Origin: Chinchilla lanigera | Lineage: Eukaryota; Chordata; Mammalia; Rodentia; Chinchillidae | NCBI RefSeq assembly: GCF_000276665.1 | Contig: NW_004955438.1 | Coordinates: forward strand, 10,113,635-10,177,634 | Reading direction: 5' to 3' | DNA: 64,000 nucleotides | Translations under genes and position numbers: made by a program | The notes under the pieces: generated by a model | The model's input: the letters and a program-made list of their open reading frames with translations, nothing else | Told to the model about the DNA's origin: nothing | Databases searched by the model: none | Shown: in pieces, positions 35,159 through 46,419 of the stretch | Position numbering within the stretch: position 1 is the stretch's first letter | Layout: each line of letters starts with the position of its first letter

Positions 35159-35280
35159 TTTTTTATTTTAGAGAGAATTAACAAAATAACAACAACATAG
35201 ACAAAAAAGAAACAAAGCTAAAACAATAAAAATGATACAGGGCTTCAAAAAATGCTAGGAATTAACAGTGGCTGCAATAG
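35159..35280 (+). mobile_element. Short unidentified repeat inserted in the antisense LINE-1
   Basis: About 120 bases not explained by the LINE-1 on either side. It has an A-rich first part, then 'aaaatgatacagggcttcaa' and 'attaacagtggctgcaata'. The same words occur at 63760-63810 ('aaaatgatacagggtttcaa' and 'gaacagtggttgttatatt') and partly at 62940-63030. The host LINE-1 resumes at about 35281 with 'catttgtttcatgctattgt'. The family is unknown to me; a LINE-1 5'UTR-like unit is one possibility. Confidence 0.5.
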
Positions 35281-35711
35281 CATTTGTTTCATGCTATTGT
35301 GGATGGTATTGCTTTTATAATTGGTTTTCAATGAGCTCACTTTTACTGTATAAGAATGCTATTGATTTTTGTGTGTATCCTGCTACACTGCTGAATTTTG
35401 TTATCAATTCTGGTAGTTTTTTGGTGGAGCTTTTTGGGTTTTGTAAGTATAGGATCCTGTCGTCTGCAAATAGTATGTCAAATTTCTCCACTCCTATATG
35501 TATTCCTTTTACTTGTTTCCCTTACTCGATTGCTCTGGTTAATATTTCTAGGACTGCGTTGATCAGAGGTGGTGGTAATGGACATTTTTGTTTTGCTCCT
35601 GATTTTAAAAGGGAAGGTTTTCAGTTTTCCCTGTTTAGTATGATGCTGGCAATAGGTCGGCCATAAGTGGCTTTTATCGTGCTGAGATGTGGACCTTATA
35701 TACCTATTTTC

Positions 35712-35822
35712 GTTTGTTTGTTTGTTTTTTGGTTTTTTGGTTTTTCTCCGGTACCGGGAACCGAACTCACGACCTTGCGCTTGCCAGGCAGGCGCTTTGC
35801 CGCTGAGCTAAATCCCCAGCCC
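35712..35822 (-). mobile_element. ID-type SINE, antisense, with 15-bp target-site duplication
   Basis: Inverted ID copy: T-rich tail, 'ctccggtaccgggaaccga', 'actcacgaccttgcgcttg', 'ccaggcaggcgctttgccg' and 'ctgagctaaatccccagcc'. Flanked by 'tatatacctattttc' at 35697-35711 and 35823-35837, an exact 15-bp duplication taken from the LINE-1 it landed in. Both Pol III boxes look intact on the minus strand. Recent insertion. Confidence 0.95.
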
Positions 35823-36791
35823 TATATACCTATTTTCTTTAGGGTTTTTATCATGAATGGTTCTTAGATATAATCAAGGACTTTTTTGCATCTATTGAGA
35901 TGATCTTGTGATTTTCATCCTTGCTTCTGTTTATGTGATGAATTACATATTGACTGCATATGGTGAATCATCCTTATCACTGGGATGGAGCCTACTTGGT
36001 TATGGTGTAATATCTTTCTGATGATTTGTCACATTCTGTTTGGTATATATTGTTAAAATTTTTTGCATCATTAGAGAGTTGGCTTATAGTTCTCTTTATT
36101 TGGTTGGATCCTTTTCTAGTTTTGAGATCAAGATGTTAGTTTTCAAGAACGATTTTAGAACTACCCCTTCCCTCTTAATTCCATTAAAAAGCTTGAGGAA
36201 TATTGGTGTTTGATCTTCCCTGAAATTCTTATGGAATTCAGCTGTGAATGCATTGAGCCCAGGGATTTTCTTAGTTGGTAATTTATTTTTTATTACTGCT
36301 TCAATTTAATTGCCTGTTATTGGACTGTTCAAGATTTTTAAGTCTTCCTGGTTTAGTGTTGCCAATTCTTATGTGTCTAGGAATCCCTCCATTTTAAGTT
36401 TGCCAATTTTTTGGCATATATGCTTGTAGAGTAGTTGCTAATAATTTTCTGAATTTTGGCAACTTTTGTTATGATTTCATCCATAATTCCATTAGTTTGT
36501 TTCTTTCATTTTAAATTTAAGTTTTAATGAGGCAAGAAAATATAGTAATTAGAAGAGAAGAACTTGCCATCATATCTGCTTCAATATGAACCTCCCAATC
36601 TCAATCAATATTCAATAAACCCATAATGAGTGAAGGAAGCTTTTACATGACACTAACATTTATGCAATGAAGGATTCATTATAGGAATTATACAAGGAAG
36701 GAAGGACAATAATTATGCAATGAAGGATTATTATACAATGAAGGATGAACAAATAAAGAGATAAAATAAAAATATTCAAAGTATTCATATA

Positions 36792-36892
36792 GGGGCTGGG
36801 GATTTAGCTCAGCGGAACAGCGCCTGCCTGGCAAGTGCAAGGTCATGAGTTCAATTCCTGGTATCAGAAAAGAACCAAAAACCAAACAAAAT
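36792..36892 (+). mobile_element. ID-type SINE with 14-bp target-site duplication
   Basis: Starts 'ggggctggggatttagctca', with A-box 'tagctcagcgg' and B-box 'ggtcatgagttcaattcc', then a tail of A with C ('aaaagaaccaaaaaccaaa'). Flanked by 'aaagtattcatata' at 36778-36791 and 36893-36906, an exact duplication. A 'ttcaattcc' in place of 'ttcgattcc' in the B-box is a small change from the consensus. Confidence 0.94.
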
Positions 36893-36906
36893 AAAGTATT
36901 CATATA

Positions 36907-38479
36907 ACACTTCTTTATTATTATCCACAAAAGATTACATTTAGAATTTGATCCAAAGCATACTTAGGGTAATTGCTTTATATTTTCTATGTATATGATT
37001 ATTTCACCAAATATACCCCCATTTCCTCAATAACATCTCCTTTACTATTTGGCATCTAGGAGTCACCAAATAAATGGTGGATTCGTGAATGAATGGAGGA
37101 CTGTTGGAGAGTCAAAGGAAACATTAATTCTACTTAGAAGAAATCAAATCTTCACAGAGGTGATATTTGTACTTATTTTCATGGATGAATAGTTTGGGAG
37201 ACAAATTGTGTTTGTATTTTCAGGAGGTAGACAGTTAACAGTTCAAATAGACTGACCACTCATACAAAGCATGGTACAGCAACACTACACGGCACTCTTA
37301 GGTAGCACCAAGAGGTCCTGGGAGGCTATTAACAGGAGGACAGGATAGGATACAAGAACCATGTTCAGTGCTGAAGAGAATAAAGTGGCAGAAGGGGAGA
37401 AATTAATGACATACAAGAAAGGCGGGAAAATTGCTGAACTTGAGGAGGTCAGAAGGGAAGAGATTCAGAGCACAAGTAAAAATTGATCTCAGACAAGTGA
37501 AGGGCTAGTCTGGTAGAAATAGGAAAGACAAAGTCTGTGAGTAGAGGCTAAACGGCAGACAAAGGTGGTGGTAAATATATGCGTAAATTGTTTTTATTGC
37601 TTCATATGCTCTAGTTAAATGGAAAGAAGGTCAGGGGAAGTCATGACGTCTAAAGCATAGGAACGAGATGATTCCTCCAATACAAGTTATTAGGAACTAA
37701 TTCTCTCTGCTCTTCTTCTGGTTCTTTCAAGTACTTTTAAATTTGCTCATTTCCAAGTTTCATTGTCCTTTCATTCCCTGTGAATTGGTTTTGCAACTTA
37801 TTTCAACCATCAACTAGTGAACAGTTCCATTTAATGAACTTTTCTGAATCAGTCTGGAAAGAGAAATCATGAAATGTAATAAAAATACCTGTGTATATAA
37901 ACAATACAGTTTGCTTCTCATTATTATCATCTATGTGTATGTATTAACAAAGTATCTCTGTCCTCATGGTCAGTAGGGTGCTAGAGCACATAGAAACATC
38001 ACCTTGTCATACACTTCTGTACTTTCAGAGGTACTTAAAGAGAATGTGTCTAAGGAATTATACACTGTCTCTGAGAGTCTGGGCAAGGAAGTTGCATGGG
38101 CCATGTTTATTACCAAAAGTAAGTCACACGGCTGTGCTACTAAAGAGAAAACCAAATGCTTAACCGATAATAACAATAGTTCACAACTGGAATTGTGTTG
38201 AATACTTTTAGGGCTGAATTCGACTACTCTATAAAATACTCAGCTAGTTGATAAAGTATCATTTCTGAGTATGTCTATAAGAGTGTTTCCAACAATGAGT
38301 GAGAACAATTTGCTCTACCAAGTGTGGACAGATACCACCCAATCCATTAAGAACCCACACAGACAAAAAAAAAAAAAAAAAAACATGAAGAACAGGAAAA
38401 CCCATTTCCTTTTGGAGCCAGGACACAGATCCGTTATCTGCCTTTGGACATTAGAACTCCAGGTTTTCTAGCCTTCAGA
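36907..38479. other. Unassigned sequence
   Basis: About 1.6 kb. No recognised element apart from a 19-base A run at 38365-38383. Frames of 65-68 codons at 37966-38201 overlap on three frames and lack features. Confidence 0.45.
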
Positions 38480-38765
38480 CGACAGACTTATATTATTGGT
38501 TCCCCACTTCTCAGGCCTTCAATGTCAGATGGACAGTTTTACCCCTGGCTTTTCTAATTCCCAGGGCTTCACACCTGAACTGAGCTATACCACTAGCTTC
38601 CTGGACTCTCCAGTGTGTAGACAGCATACTGTGGGACTTATCAGCCTTGATAATAAAATGAATCAATTCCTATTTCATATCCTTGGTCATTCATGTATTT
38701 AATGAACATGTATTTAATGAATCCTATTGGTTCTGTTTCCCTGGAGATCTTTGACTGATACAGGT
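38480..38765 (+). mobile_element. Possible ancient mammalian LTR 3' end
   Basis: It contains 'tggttccccacttctcagg', 'tagcttcctggactctcca', 'acagcatactgtgggactt' and 'atcagccttgataataaaa', ending 'tcctattggttctgtttcc', 'ctggagatctttgactgat' and 'aca'. The final 'ttctgtttctctggagaaccctgactaataca'-type end is common in old mammalian LTR-like repeats. I cannot name the family. Confidence 0.45.
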
Positions 38766-39437
38766 ATCCTACAGCAATCAGTAAAACCTGGACATCATGC
38801 ATCTCCCCCTCCAGAATCTAGATACCAAGTGGCTTGTTTTTACAACAAAAGTAAATATGAAAACCTTTGCTTTATAAGCCTGGGAAATTCCCATCCTCAA
38901 ATGGCTGAAATGAAATTTTCAACCCAAGACAGATGCCATGATATATCTATTATGAAACTGATGCTTTGTTTGGTGTACAAGAAAAACAGTTAGCTCTACC
39001 GATGGGCCAGGCTCTTAAGGGAGTCGGGGAATCTATCTTACAAGTGCTGTTCTGAAGATAGTTGGCATCTGGCTTACCCAAATGTATAGCATTCCACTTT
39101 CATACAAGGATGGCGAACCACATATACCCAGCCTAGCTGAACAAATGTCTTTCAGGAAGGGAGAACACTGGGAGTATTTTCTGTTTTCAGTGTAATTCCT
39201 ACAAGAAACACAGTTAGATTGGTGGTATCTCTAGCATAAGCACATAAAAAATAACAACCTTTGCTTCTGTTGTATAACACCATGGATAAATATATAATCA
39301 TTTCACTATTGCCAAAGCTAGAATTGAACACAGACTAAAGATATGGAAGTTTTATCCCTCTGTTGTAAATGTGTACTTCTTTCTTTCAATCAGATGTAAA
39401 TGGTTAGCATTAATTTAGTATCACACATTGTCTTTTC

Positions 39438-39534
39438 TTTTTTTTTTTTTTTTTTCCTCCAGTACCGGGAACCGAACTCACGACCTTGCACTTGCCAGGC
39501 AGGCGCTTTGCCGCTGAGCTAAATCCCCAGCCCC
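39438..39534 (-). mobile_element. ID-type SINE, antisense, with 17-bp target-site duplication
   Basis: Inverted ID copy: T-rich tail, 'ctccagtaccgggaaccga', 'actcacgaccttgcacttg', 'ccaggcaggcgctttgccg' and 'ctgagctaaatccccagcc'. Flanked by 'tcacacattgtcttttc' at 39421-39437 and 39535-39551, an exact duplication. Very close to the 35.7-kb copy. Confidence 0.95.
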
Positions 39535-39551
39535 TCACACATTGTCTTTTC

Positions 39552-41209
39552 ACAGAATACTTTTACCATTATATGTCAATGATTGAGAAGCACATTTGTT
39601 TTTCCCCGTTTATTGATTCTATACTACCTGGACCCTTGAAAGTAGAATTTTCTTGACAAAGTAATGCTGTCATATACCTACTAGGATATCAGAGAGGCAG
39701 CATAACTGCTCTATTCACTTCATCTAATTACATTGAAACTTAGTTTTCAGTACTCTTAGTTTATTGAAGTCTAATTCCACATTGCCCATCAAATGCTGTT
39801 CCATTTACAATTTGCCCTGGGTCTGTATTGCAATAACTCTCTGGGAAAAAATAATTATATTTCTCATATCCCTAATTTTTGGTGTGTTGTTACTGAAACT
39901 ATCCTTAATACCTGCATTCCCCAGGCACTTTTTTTCCAAATCCCACACACCCCAATGCAAAAAGGTACTCAGCATATTTAATACCACCCTTCTGCCAGGT
40001 TATTCCCAAGTTCTGTCTTAATCATTTCAATTATATCATTTATAATTGAAATGATACTGGATTGATTCCCACAAATTTATAATAGTCTAGTGCTAATGTT
40101 ACTTCCAAATTGCTCTAATACCTCTGATGCCATCCCTTTGCATCTGGACTGGCCAACTTATGCTTTTCTCTATGGCCTCAAAAATAATTTAAATAGCCAG
40201 TATCCACTAAAGTATAAACACCAGAGATATAACAACCTTGCCAAGAAATCATCCCCATAAAACCATAGGATGCTGTGCTATAAAATAGCCTTCAAAATCA
40301 TCCATTCCTCTGTTTGTTATTATGAGCTGTCATCACTTTGTTTTTTGATAATTTACTGAAATCCTAATTTATATAAAGCTAACAAACATAACGCTTAAAA
40401 CAGACCACATGATAACAGACAGGATCTGTGTGTAAGGAAACTGTTACAGATTCTCTGCAAGTTTGTGACTCTTAAAAATAGGTGCTGTGAAAATTAAGAA
40501 TGGAATTTGTCAGTCAAATGGGGTTTCCAGGGAGTTCTAACACATAAGGGTCTCATTTTTCTGGGCCACATGTTGTGGGTACTGTTAAATGTCACCAATA
40601 AAATATAGGTTTGATGTCTGACTAAGTTTTTGATTGTTAGGAGACTCAGAGACATGTAAATTGAATAAAATTTCCAATGTCTTGTACCTGTGCTAAAATT
40701 ATATAACTCTGCAAATCTCAGCTGTAACAGTCCATCCATGTAGGCATTTTAATACATAGTGTGGCCTTTAAGTCTAGTCTGTCCTGGAAGTTGTATAGTC
40801 CCTGAAATGCTTTAGTAAAGATTTTGTTGGTTAAAAGATTGGGTGCACTACGACTTGAGATTTTCAGAATGACTTTCATATCCATCTGATGTCCCACCAA
40901 AATGGTAGTGCTTTTTACTTGGGCTAATTTTTTCCCCAATTCAAGTGACATTGTCAAAATGGGATTATAGGACACAAGTACTTTTATTTGGTGATCTTAA
41001 ATTGCTAATTGGTACCTGGCCAAACTATCATTACAGACACCATCTTTAACACAATTCCTAGAAAAAAAACTTTCATTTATTTCCATTATATGCATTCAAA
41101 TTAGATTCCTATCACCCAGTTACCAATTAAAAATGTCTGGATGAAACATTTCTGTATCTGATTCTGCTATTTAAGAGTAATAAACAAAAGCTTTACTGTT
41201 TACATACAC
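39552..41209. other. Unassigned sequence
   Basis: No gene recognised. Overlapping minus frames at 40494-40739 (81 codons) and 40718-40975 (85 codons) have no domain I can identify, though the stretch may belong to the decayed ERV suggested for 42.9-43.3 kb. A block at 40686-40800 has a diverged second copy at 41862-41975. Confidence 0.4.
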
Positions 41210-41490
41210 TGGCTTAATTTTTTCCTCAAGGAAACATTTCTGGATCAGAGTCTCTCAAGCTTGCATCTCCAAACCTTCATTTCCTACTACTGCACACTAG
41301 AGAATGCCCTGTTTATTTCACATAGTTGCAAATGTAGCATCTGTCTCTCCTATTTTCCAGAATTATGACTTTCATGCAGACAAGAACTTTTGCCATCTAC
41401 TGTTTCCTGTTTTCTGGTACTCAAAAACAGCCTGGCACACCATTACATTTGTTAGATAAACTAATAATTGAGTGAATAAATATAAGCATG
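41210..41490 (+). mobile_element. L2 LINE 3' end, sense
   Basis: It reads 'ctcaaggaaacatttctgg', later 'catgcagacaagaactttt', 'gccatctactgtttcctgt', 'cagcctggcacaccattac' and 'taataattgagtgaataaat'. These follow the L2 3' end: 'gggcagggacttttgtctg', 'agtgcctggcacatag' and the terminal 'ttgaatgaatga'. Diverged and ancient. Confidence 0.55.
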
Positions 41491-42940
41491 CATTTCTACA
41501 TTTTCAGCAAAGTGGGGTGGAATCTGTACACGTTTGGCTCTGAAACTTCTTCACTTCCAATGTACAATAACTTCCACTTTGTCAGTTGACAACTAAAGGC
41601 ATTTTCCAAAGCTATCCTGAGAGTTACTAGGTTTTCTGGACTATTACACTTAAATTGAATGGTATTTTTCACTTCTGATTTGTTAATGATCTTGAATATT
41701 TAATTTATAATACAAAAGATCTCTTTTGATTGCTGTGTGTTGATGCACAGTTAGTAATTCTAAATAGAATCATATTTATAACAAAATATATGAAAGGTAA
41801 TTACCAAATTAGTATTAAGATAAAATGACATTTTCTTCCTTGATGGATAATTCAACTTTTTACCTGCATTAAAATTATAACTCTTTCAATCTAAGCTGTA
41901 ACAGTCCTATTCATGTTCATAGACAGGGTGGAACTGTTTTTCATAAAGAAATAATAAGGGTGTCCTTGGCAAGTCTTTATAATACCTGATCTTTGTCTTT
42001 CATCTAAACAGTTCACTTTGTCCACAATGAAGAGAAAAGCTATTGTGCTTGCAGACAAATTTGTGTTATTAGCTATGTGTGTTTTATTGTGATGATGATG
42101 AAATTGAGGTAGTGATCTCACTACCTGGTCCCTTTGGATCACCACCACACATGGGAAGTGTTTACACATACAACTTTAACATATGTCACAGAGATAGACA
42201 CAGTCAAAGGAACCAAACTAAGTATCCATACCAACATTAGACTAGGACCCACACAATATGGTTTTTGCTTAGTCAAGTTGATCACAAATTAAGGAACATT
42301 TTGCAAAGCTTGTCAATAAGTACTATCACTATTACAGACATTCTCAAAGTCAGTTACCAAATAATTGCAAAAAGACAATGTTTAAAGTTAGCCAGTCCAT
42401 TTTTAAGGTCCATTTATCTTTGGCTTGTTAACATTTACCTCATGAAAGTTGGTTGCTTTTAGTGGAATATTTGATTTCTAATTCTGTCTCTACCACCATT
42501 TCAAACTCCTTGGCAAGATTACGTACCTACTTACTTAATGAATTTATTTATTTATTTGTTTATGTATTTATTTACCATACTAGCATTCCAGTGGGGCTAG
42601 ATAATTGAAGGCTTTTGGTTGATCTTGGTCTAATGGGCGCTTTTTAAGATACTTTCAGTAATCTTCCAACTTTGTTGAAGCAGCAAGGTTTGTTAGAGGA
42701 TTAATCCTTCAATCTTCCTTGACTTTGGCTGGGAAAAATTCCATCCAATCATCTTTTAAATATTTTGGCAATCTCACAGGACTTTCTGCTCATTAGAGAA
42801 TCTTTCTTCAAAATATGCCCAGTAATCTTTCTTTTGTCCACTTCTACAGATATCATTACTTGTGGTCCTATAGTGATACCTTTCAGTGGTTTCTCATCTA
42901 AATCTCTAAGATGAGGTTGAAACCTGTTGCCCATTTACTC
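41491..42940. other. Unassigned; possible remains of an antisense ERV
   Basis: No named repeat. A 92-codon minus frame (41891-42169) and a 61-codon minus frame (42749-42934) could be pieces of the same decayed retroelement as the integrase-like relic at 42942-43250, because they lie on the same strand just downstream, but neither has a motif I can assign. A TTTA-rich tract is at 42538-42575. Confidence 0.35.
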
Positions 42941-42941
42941 T

Positions 42942-43250
42942 TAGTCTCAATTTCATATCTATTGTAGTAGCCCTTTCAACTTTTTCCTTATCAGGGCCAC
43001 TTCCTAGGGGATGTTTAAAACCCACTAACTATTGGGGCACATTCCAGAATAATTTTTGCCCTACAATGAGTTCTTGTGTTAAAATCCTGAGTCAGAGGCT
43101 TTCTATCTTGCATACAGTTTGTCCAGCCCTCTTGATTTTCTTCTGGCCAGTCACAGCTAAGGAACATATGCATTTCCCCACCTCATTTTCAGCCAGTGAC
43201 AGTATAAAAACAGATTTTGTTGAGTTTGACAAAGGTCCTATGTAATCCTC
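42942..43250 (-). pseudogene. Retroviral integrase-like relic (decayed ERV pol), antisense
   Basis: In one minus frame, about 100 codons interrupted by two stops hold a series of integrase-core landmarks. DYIGPL (43230-43247) matches the '(W)xxDYIGPLP' start of the core in ERVL- and spuma-like integrases, including the first catalytic Asp. An 'IES' then a stop stands where the second catalytic Asp should follow. HPLGSG and then VER (about 42972-43013) match the '(Y)HPxxSG...ER' segment that holds the catalytic Glu. The spacing is right for the family. A decayed, non-functional old copy; further flanking pol or LTR sequence is not clear. Confidence 0.5.
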
Positions 43251-43835
43251 TCACCTTTGTTTCCTGGGAAATGGTCCTTAAGAACTTGGACATCAAATTC
43301 ATTTTAAAAATGTGAGTCATTTTCCACACTGGACTCTTTACTACTGCATTTTAAACATGTTTAACATTCACAAACATATGCTATTTTTTACCTTTCCTCT
43401 CTTAAAAGAACTGTGCCTGAAAGACCATCTACATCCTTATGTTCTCCCTGACATATCTGTTTAAAAGTTCTATATTAGTACTACCTCTGAAGGCCCAGCC
43501 AGTTTTAAGCAGGTTTAATGCCTGCAGCCTGCAGCAAGAGCACCTGTCCACTTGGTTTTTTGCAAGCACCTCTTCAATTGCTTTCATAGATCATATGCCC
43601 ACATTTGTATTGATAAATTTCTCAAGACTTTCTTTAGTTCTTTCTCCAAAACTGTCTTTCTATTTCTTAGAGACTATTTTAAAATACTTGACTACGTGGA
43701 AAGTCCATTGACTGTCATGTAAAACTCTGGAAAAACATGAAAAAATTTGATACTTCTCATTGATAGTGCCACCTAGACTGTCTGTAATTGAAGACACTGT
43801 ATGATCTGGCTCTAGTTCTTACCTCACTTAGAAAT

Positions 43836-43965
43836 TTCCAGTGTTAGGGTAAACACGAGCCTTATAATTAGCTTCATTACTACTGCAAGTATAAGGTGTA
43901 CTTTTTCCAGTGTTAGGGTAAACACGAGCCTTATAATTAGCTTCATTACTACTGCAAGTATAAGG
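43836..43965. repeat. Perfect tandem duplication, 69-bp period
   Basis: The block 43836-43896 recurs without a mismatch at 43905-43965: each has 'ttccagtgttagggtaaac', 'acgagccttataattagct' and 'tcattactactgcaagtat', ending 'aagg'. The copies are joined by 'tgtacttt'. It is not a microsatellite and lies in otherwise single-copy sequence. Identity over more than 60 bases implies a recent duplication or an assembly artefact. Confidence 0.95.
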
Positions 43966-45664
43966 GGTCACACTTTTCCTGCTTATTATAAAAAGTCATG
44001 ATTAACACTTATATGATGAAAAGAGTTACATTGTTTGGAGACCTTCACTTCTCTAGGTAAAATTTAGCAAATCACTATATTCTGGGATCTTTCATTATGT
44101 GTTAGAGTATCTTATGCCAATATTGGCTCTGTTTCTCTCACTTGATAGGCATGGTAGAGTAGAGCTATGCACCGCTTGTTGAGTTCAAGCAATTTTCTCC
44201 CTGAATCTATGAAGGTACATTTAGACCTTCATATTATCTTTGAGATATTTTCTACTAATTCTTTCCAACTCTCTCTGATTCAACATAATGTTCCATTTAT
44301 TTTGTTGAATGGCTGTGGCTAAGGTAGTATTTCTAAGAATTTTAATTGTATGTCTTTCATTAAACTCTAAGTTTTATCTGTATCCTGTAATATGTTAACC
44401 CTCTTGTCTATGTAAGATAATTCCAAAAGCGATGTAATTTACTGTACTAGGGAGGGATTATTGCACCATTCAAGTTTAAGCACACTTTCTACCTCTCAAT
44501 AAACCATCCCAACCTTGACTTGCTTCTTGAATGTTTATGACTTGTTTCTTGAAATGTACAATATTTTTCCTTTTTTGTTAATGGGGTTGGTTTTGCTATG
44601 GATCAATTTTTTGCTCTGCCAGCAAGTATTCAGTCTGTGTTTTGTAAGCTTCCCAAGTATGTGTATGTCTGTTCCTTGGGAAACTATTTCCCAAGCTACC
44701 ATTATCTTTTGCATATCCTCTGAAAAAGATGTTTTTCTCTTTTCTTTTCTCCTGTTTATCTCACCTGGTATAATATATAATAATACAATAATAATATAAT
44801 ATAATATTTTTTCTCCTTACTCTGCACCTACACTCCTCTATGTCATGTGACATTTCCTGGCTGATTTCTGTATTTTCCTGTTTAATGGGAAGCTACTTAG
44901 GTGTTAAAAAGTTAGTACCCTTATATCTTCTTATCAACGGGGGTTACAAAGCTTTTTATTTTTTAAATTTGTTTTTCCCTTTTCTATATTTCAAAACACA
45001 TTAGCATTCTCCGCCTATCTTTTTTCTTACACATTAAACATAATTACCTTTCAGCCAACAATATCAGTGTTTCCTCAATTTCAGATCAACTTACCACTTT
45101 TCTACTAGCTTATCTACAAAGAATTATGACAGATCTGGTTTTCAATAATGTGAGTTTTCTTTTATGCAATTTTAGCCATAGCAGTGGTGATAGGCCCACA
45201 GTACCCAAGGCTAATCCTCACAGACTCGCACTTAACTGTTCCAAAGAATGCTTAACCATCGATGTGCTTTCCAAGTGTCACAGGTAGTTTTAACAAAAGT
45301 CTAAGTGGAAAACTTTCACAGATGCAAATCTTTGTCAACCGTGACAGTTTTATACCATGACCTCTGCAATATTCCTAGCCCAACAACAGAACACTTTATT
45401 TCTAGCAACTTCTATGCTGAACAGCAAAACTTTTGATATAGAATGTGGTGACAATATTCAAAGATCTTAATCAAACATTGTAGCATAGATTATTTGTAGC
45501 ATGAATTGTTGGACACTGTAGCACAGGGTTCTTTCATAAGTCAAGGTTGTCTAAAGGAAGAGAAAAATGGAATACATGTTACATCTTTGTTTGTAATATA
45601 TATGTCTATATTAAGGTTGATCTGAAAATATGGTGTGTTTAAATAAAAAATATTAAAGACATAT
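43966..45664. other. Unassigned AT-rich sequence
   Basis: About 1.7 kb with no recognised gene. An AT microsatellite-like tract is at 44763-44812. The minus strand here lies upstream of the integrase-like relic and could hold reverse transcriptase or gag remains, but I found no YxDD-type motif or other landmark. Confidence 0.4.
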
Positions 45665-45895
45665 TACTAATAATCTTCCTCAAAATATCCCCCCTTGCTT
45701 CACATGCTTTATAATGTCCAACTTGTCGAACATCCTGGAAGTCCTCTTTTGTGAGGGTCATTAGTTGTACTATCATGTCTGCATCAATGTCCTGCATCAA
45801 CTCCAAGTATCTGTCTCTCGTGCTTGTTTTGACTTTGGGGAGGGACTAAAAGTCACACAGCACAACATACAGTGAATGAGGTAAATGAGGACCCA
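45665..45895 (-). pseudogene. mariner-like transposase C-terminal relic, antisense
   Basis: A minus frame resembles the end of mariner (DD34D) transposases. 'PHSLYVVLCDF' (about 45849-45881) aligns with the 'PxSPDLAPxDF' motif containing the third catalytic Asp, which is kept here as CDF. A stop follows at once, then the same frame continues through 'LTKEDFQ' (45735-45755), the conserved (L)TxxDFQ block. A one-base shift later, a 'GYFEEDY'-like end with a stop appears, as in the family's C-terminus. Domain upstream of CDF is not clear. It is an inactive fossil. Confidence 0.6.
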
Positions 45896-46419
45896 CTGTA
45901 GTATTTTTATGAGTTTGCCTTTCTTTTAGATAGTGCCCAGTAGCAGTATTCACCATATTTTTTAACACGTCTCATGAACCTACTCACAAAGAAGACTTAT
46001 AGCAATGCTTCACAAAGTGGCAAGAACAACGGGATGACTGTGCTCAAAGGGGGGAAGTATTGGGGGGATTAATGGCAATGTCTTTCAGCATACTTTGTAA
46101 TCTAAACATATATATATATATGGAAAGCAGGTTGGGTTACATAATCAGAGGATGGATTGTCCCACCATGTCTATTAGCAGAGCTGGGGAAGCCAGTAGCT
46201 TCTTAATTCAGCAATAAGAAACCTCAGAACAAAAGAAATCAATGATGCATCCCCAGTCTGAGGCTGCAAGCTTGGAAGGCAACTGGAGAGTCAAGTGTTG
46301 CAAATTCACATGATCAAAAGCCTCAAGAAGCTGGAATCTGATATCCATGGACAGTGAACAAGAAACCTTCTCAAGAAGAATGGAGTTTGGCAACATGAAT
46401 GCTTCTCATTCTTCATACA

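Larger units (their letters stand above)
33640..36520 (-). mobile_element. LINE-1, antisense, 5'-truncated and decayed (about 2.9 kb)
   Basis: The largest element in the window. Reading the minus strand, the ORF2 C-terminal part is at 33640-34060 (residues like STILLLGIFPKGLKSS and PMFIAAQFII), and the region upstream of it at 34080-34640. A further ORF2 piece (34679-35062, 127 codons) has ELEKTIIKFVWSQKRPRIAEA, typical of the LINE-1 ORF2 protein, and TVIKTVWYWHM. The reverse transcriptase-region equivalents lie at 35281-36520. It is cut by stops throughout and carries two insertions: a short unidentified repeat at 35159-35280 and an ID SINE at 35712-35822. No intact ORF remains, so it is inactive. 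Confidence 0.88.

Noticed and set aside
35268..35666. 132-codon plus-strand frame with hydrophobic character
   Set aside because: It is the antisense of a LINE-1 ORF2 region, which often gives long hydrophobic shadow frames.
40494..40975. Two overlapping minus-strand frames of 81 and 85 codons considered as a retroviral env or pol fragment
   Set aside because: No motif (such as a Cys-rich or fusion region, or pol catalytic residues) could be found, so I do not call it.
43280..45664. Search for reverse transcriptase (YxDD) upstream of the integrase-like relic
   Set aside because: No such motif was found by eye, so a full ERV cannot be claimed.
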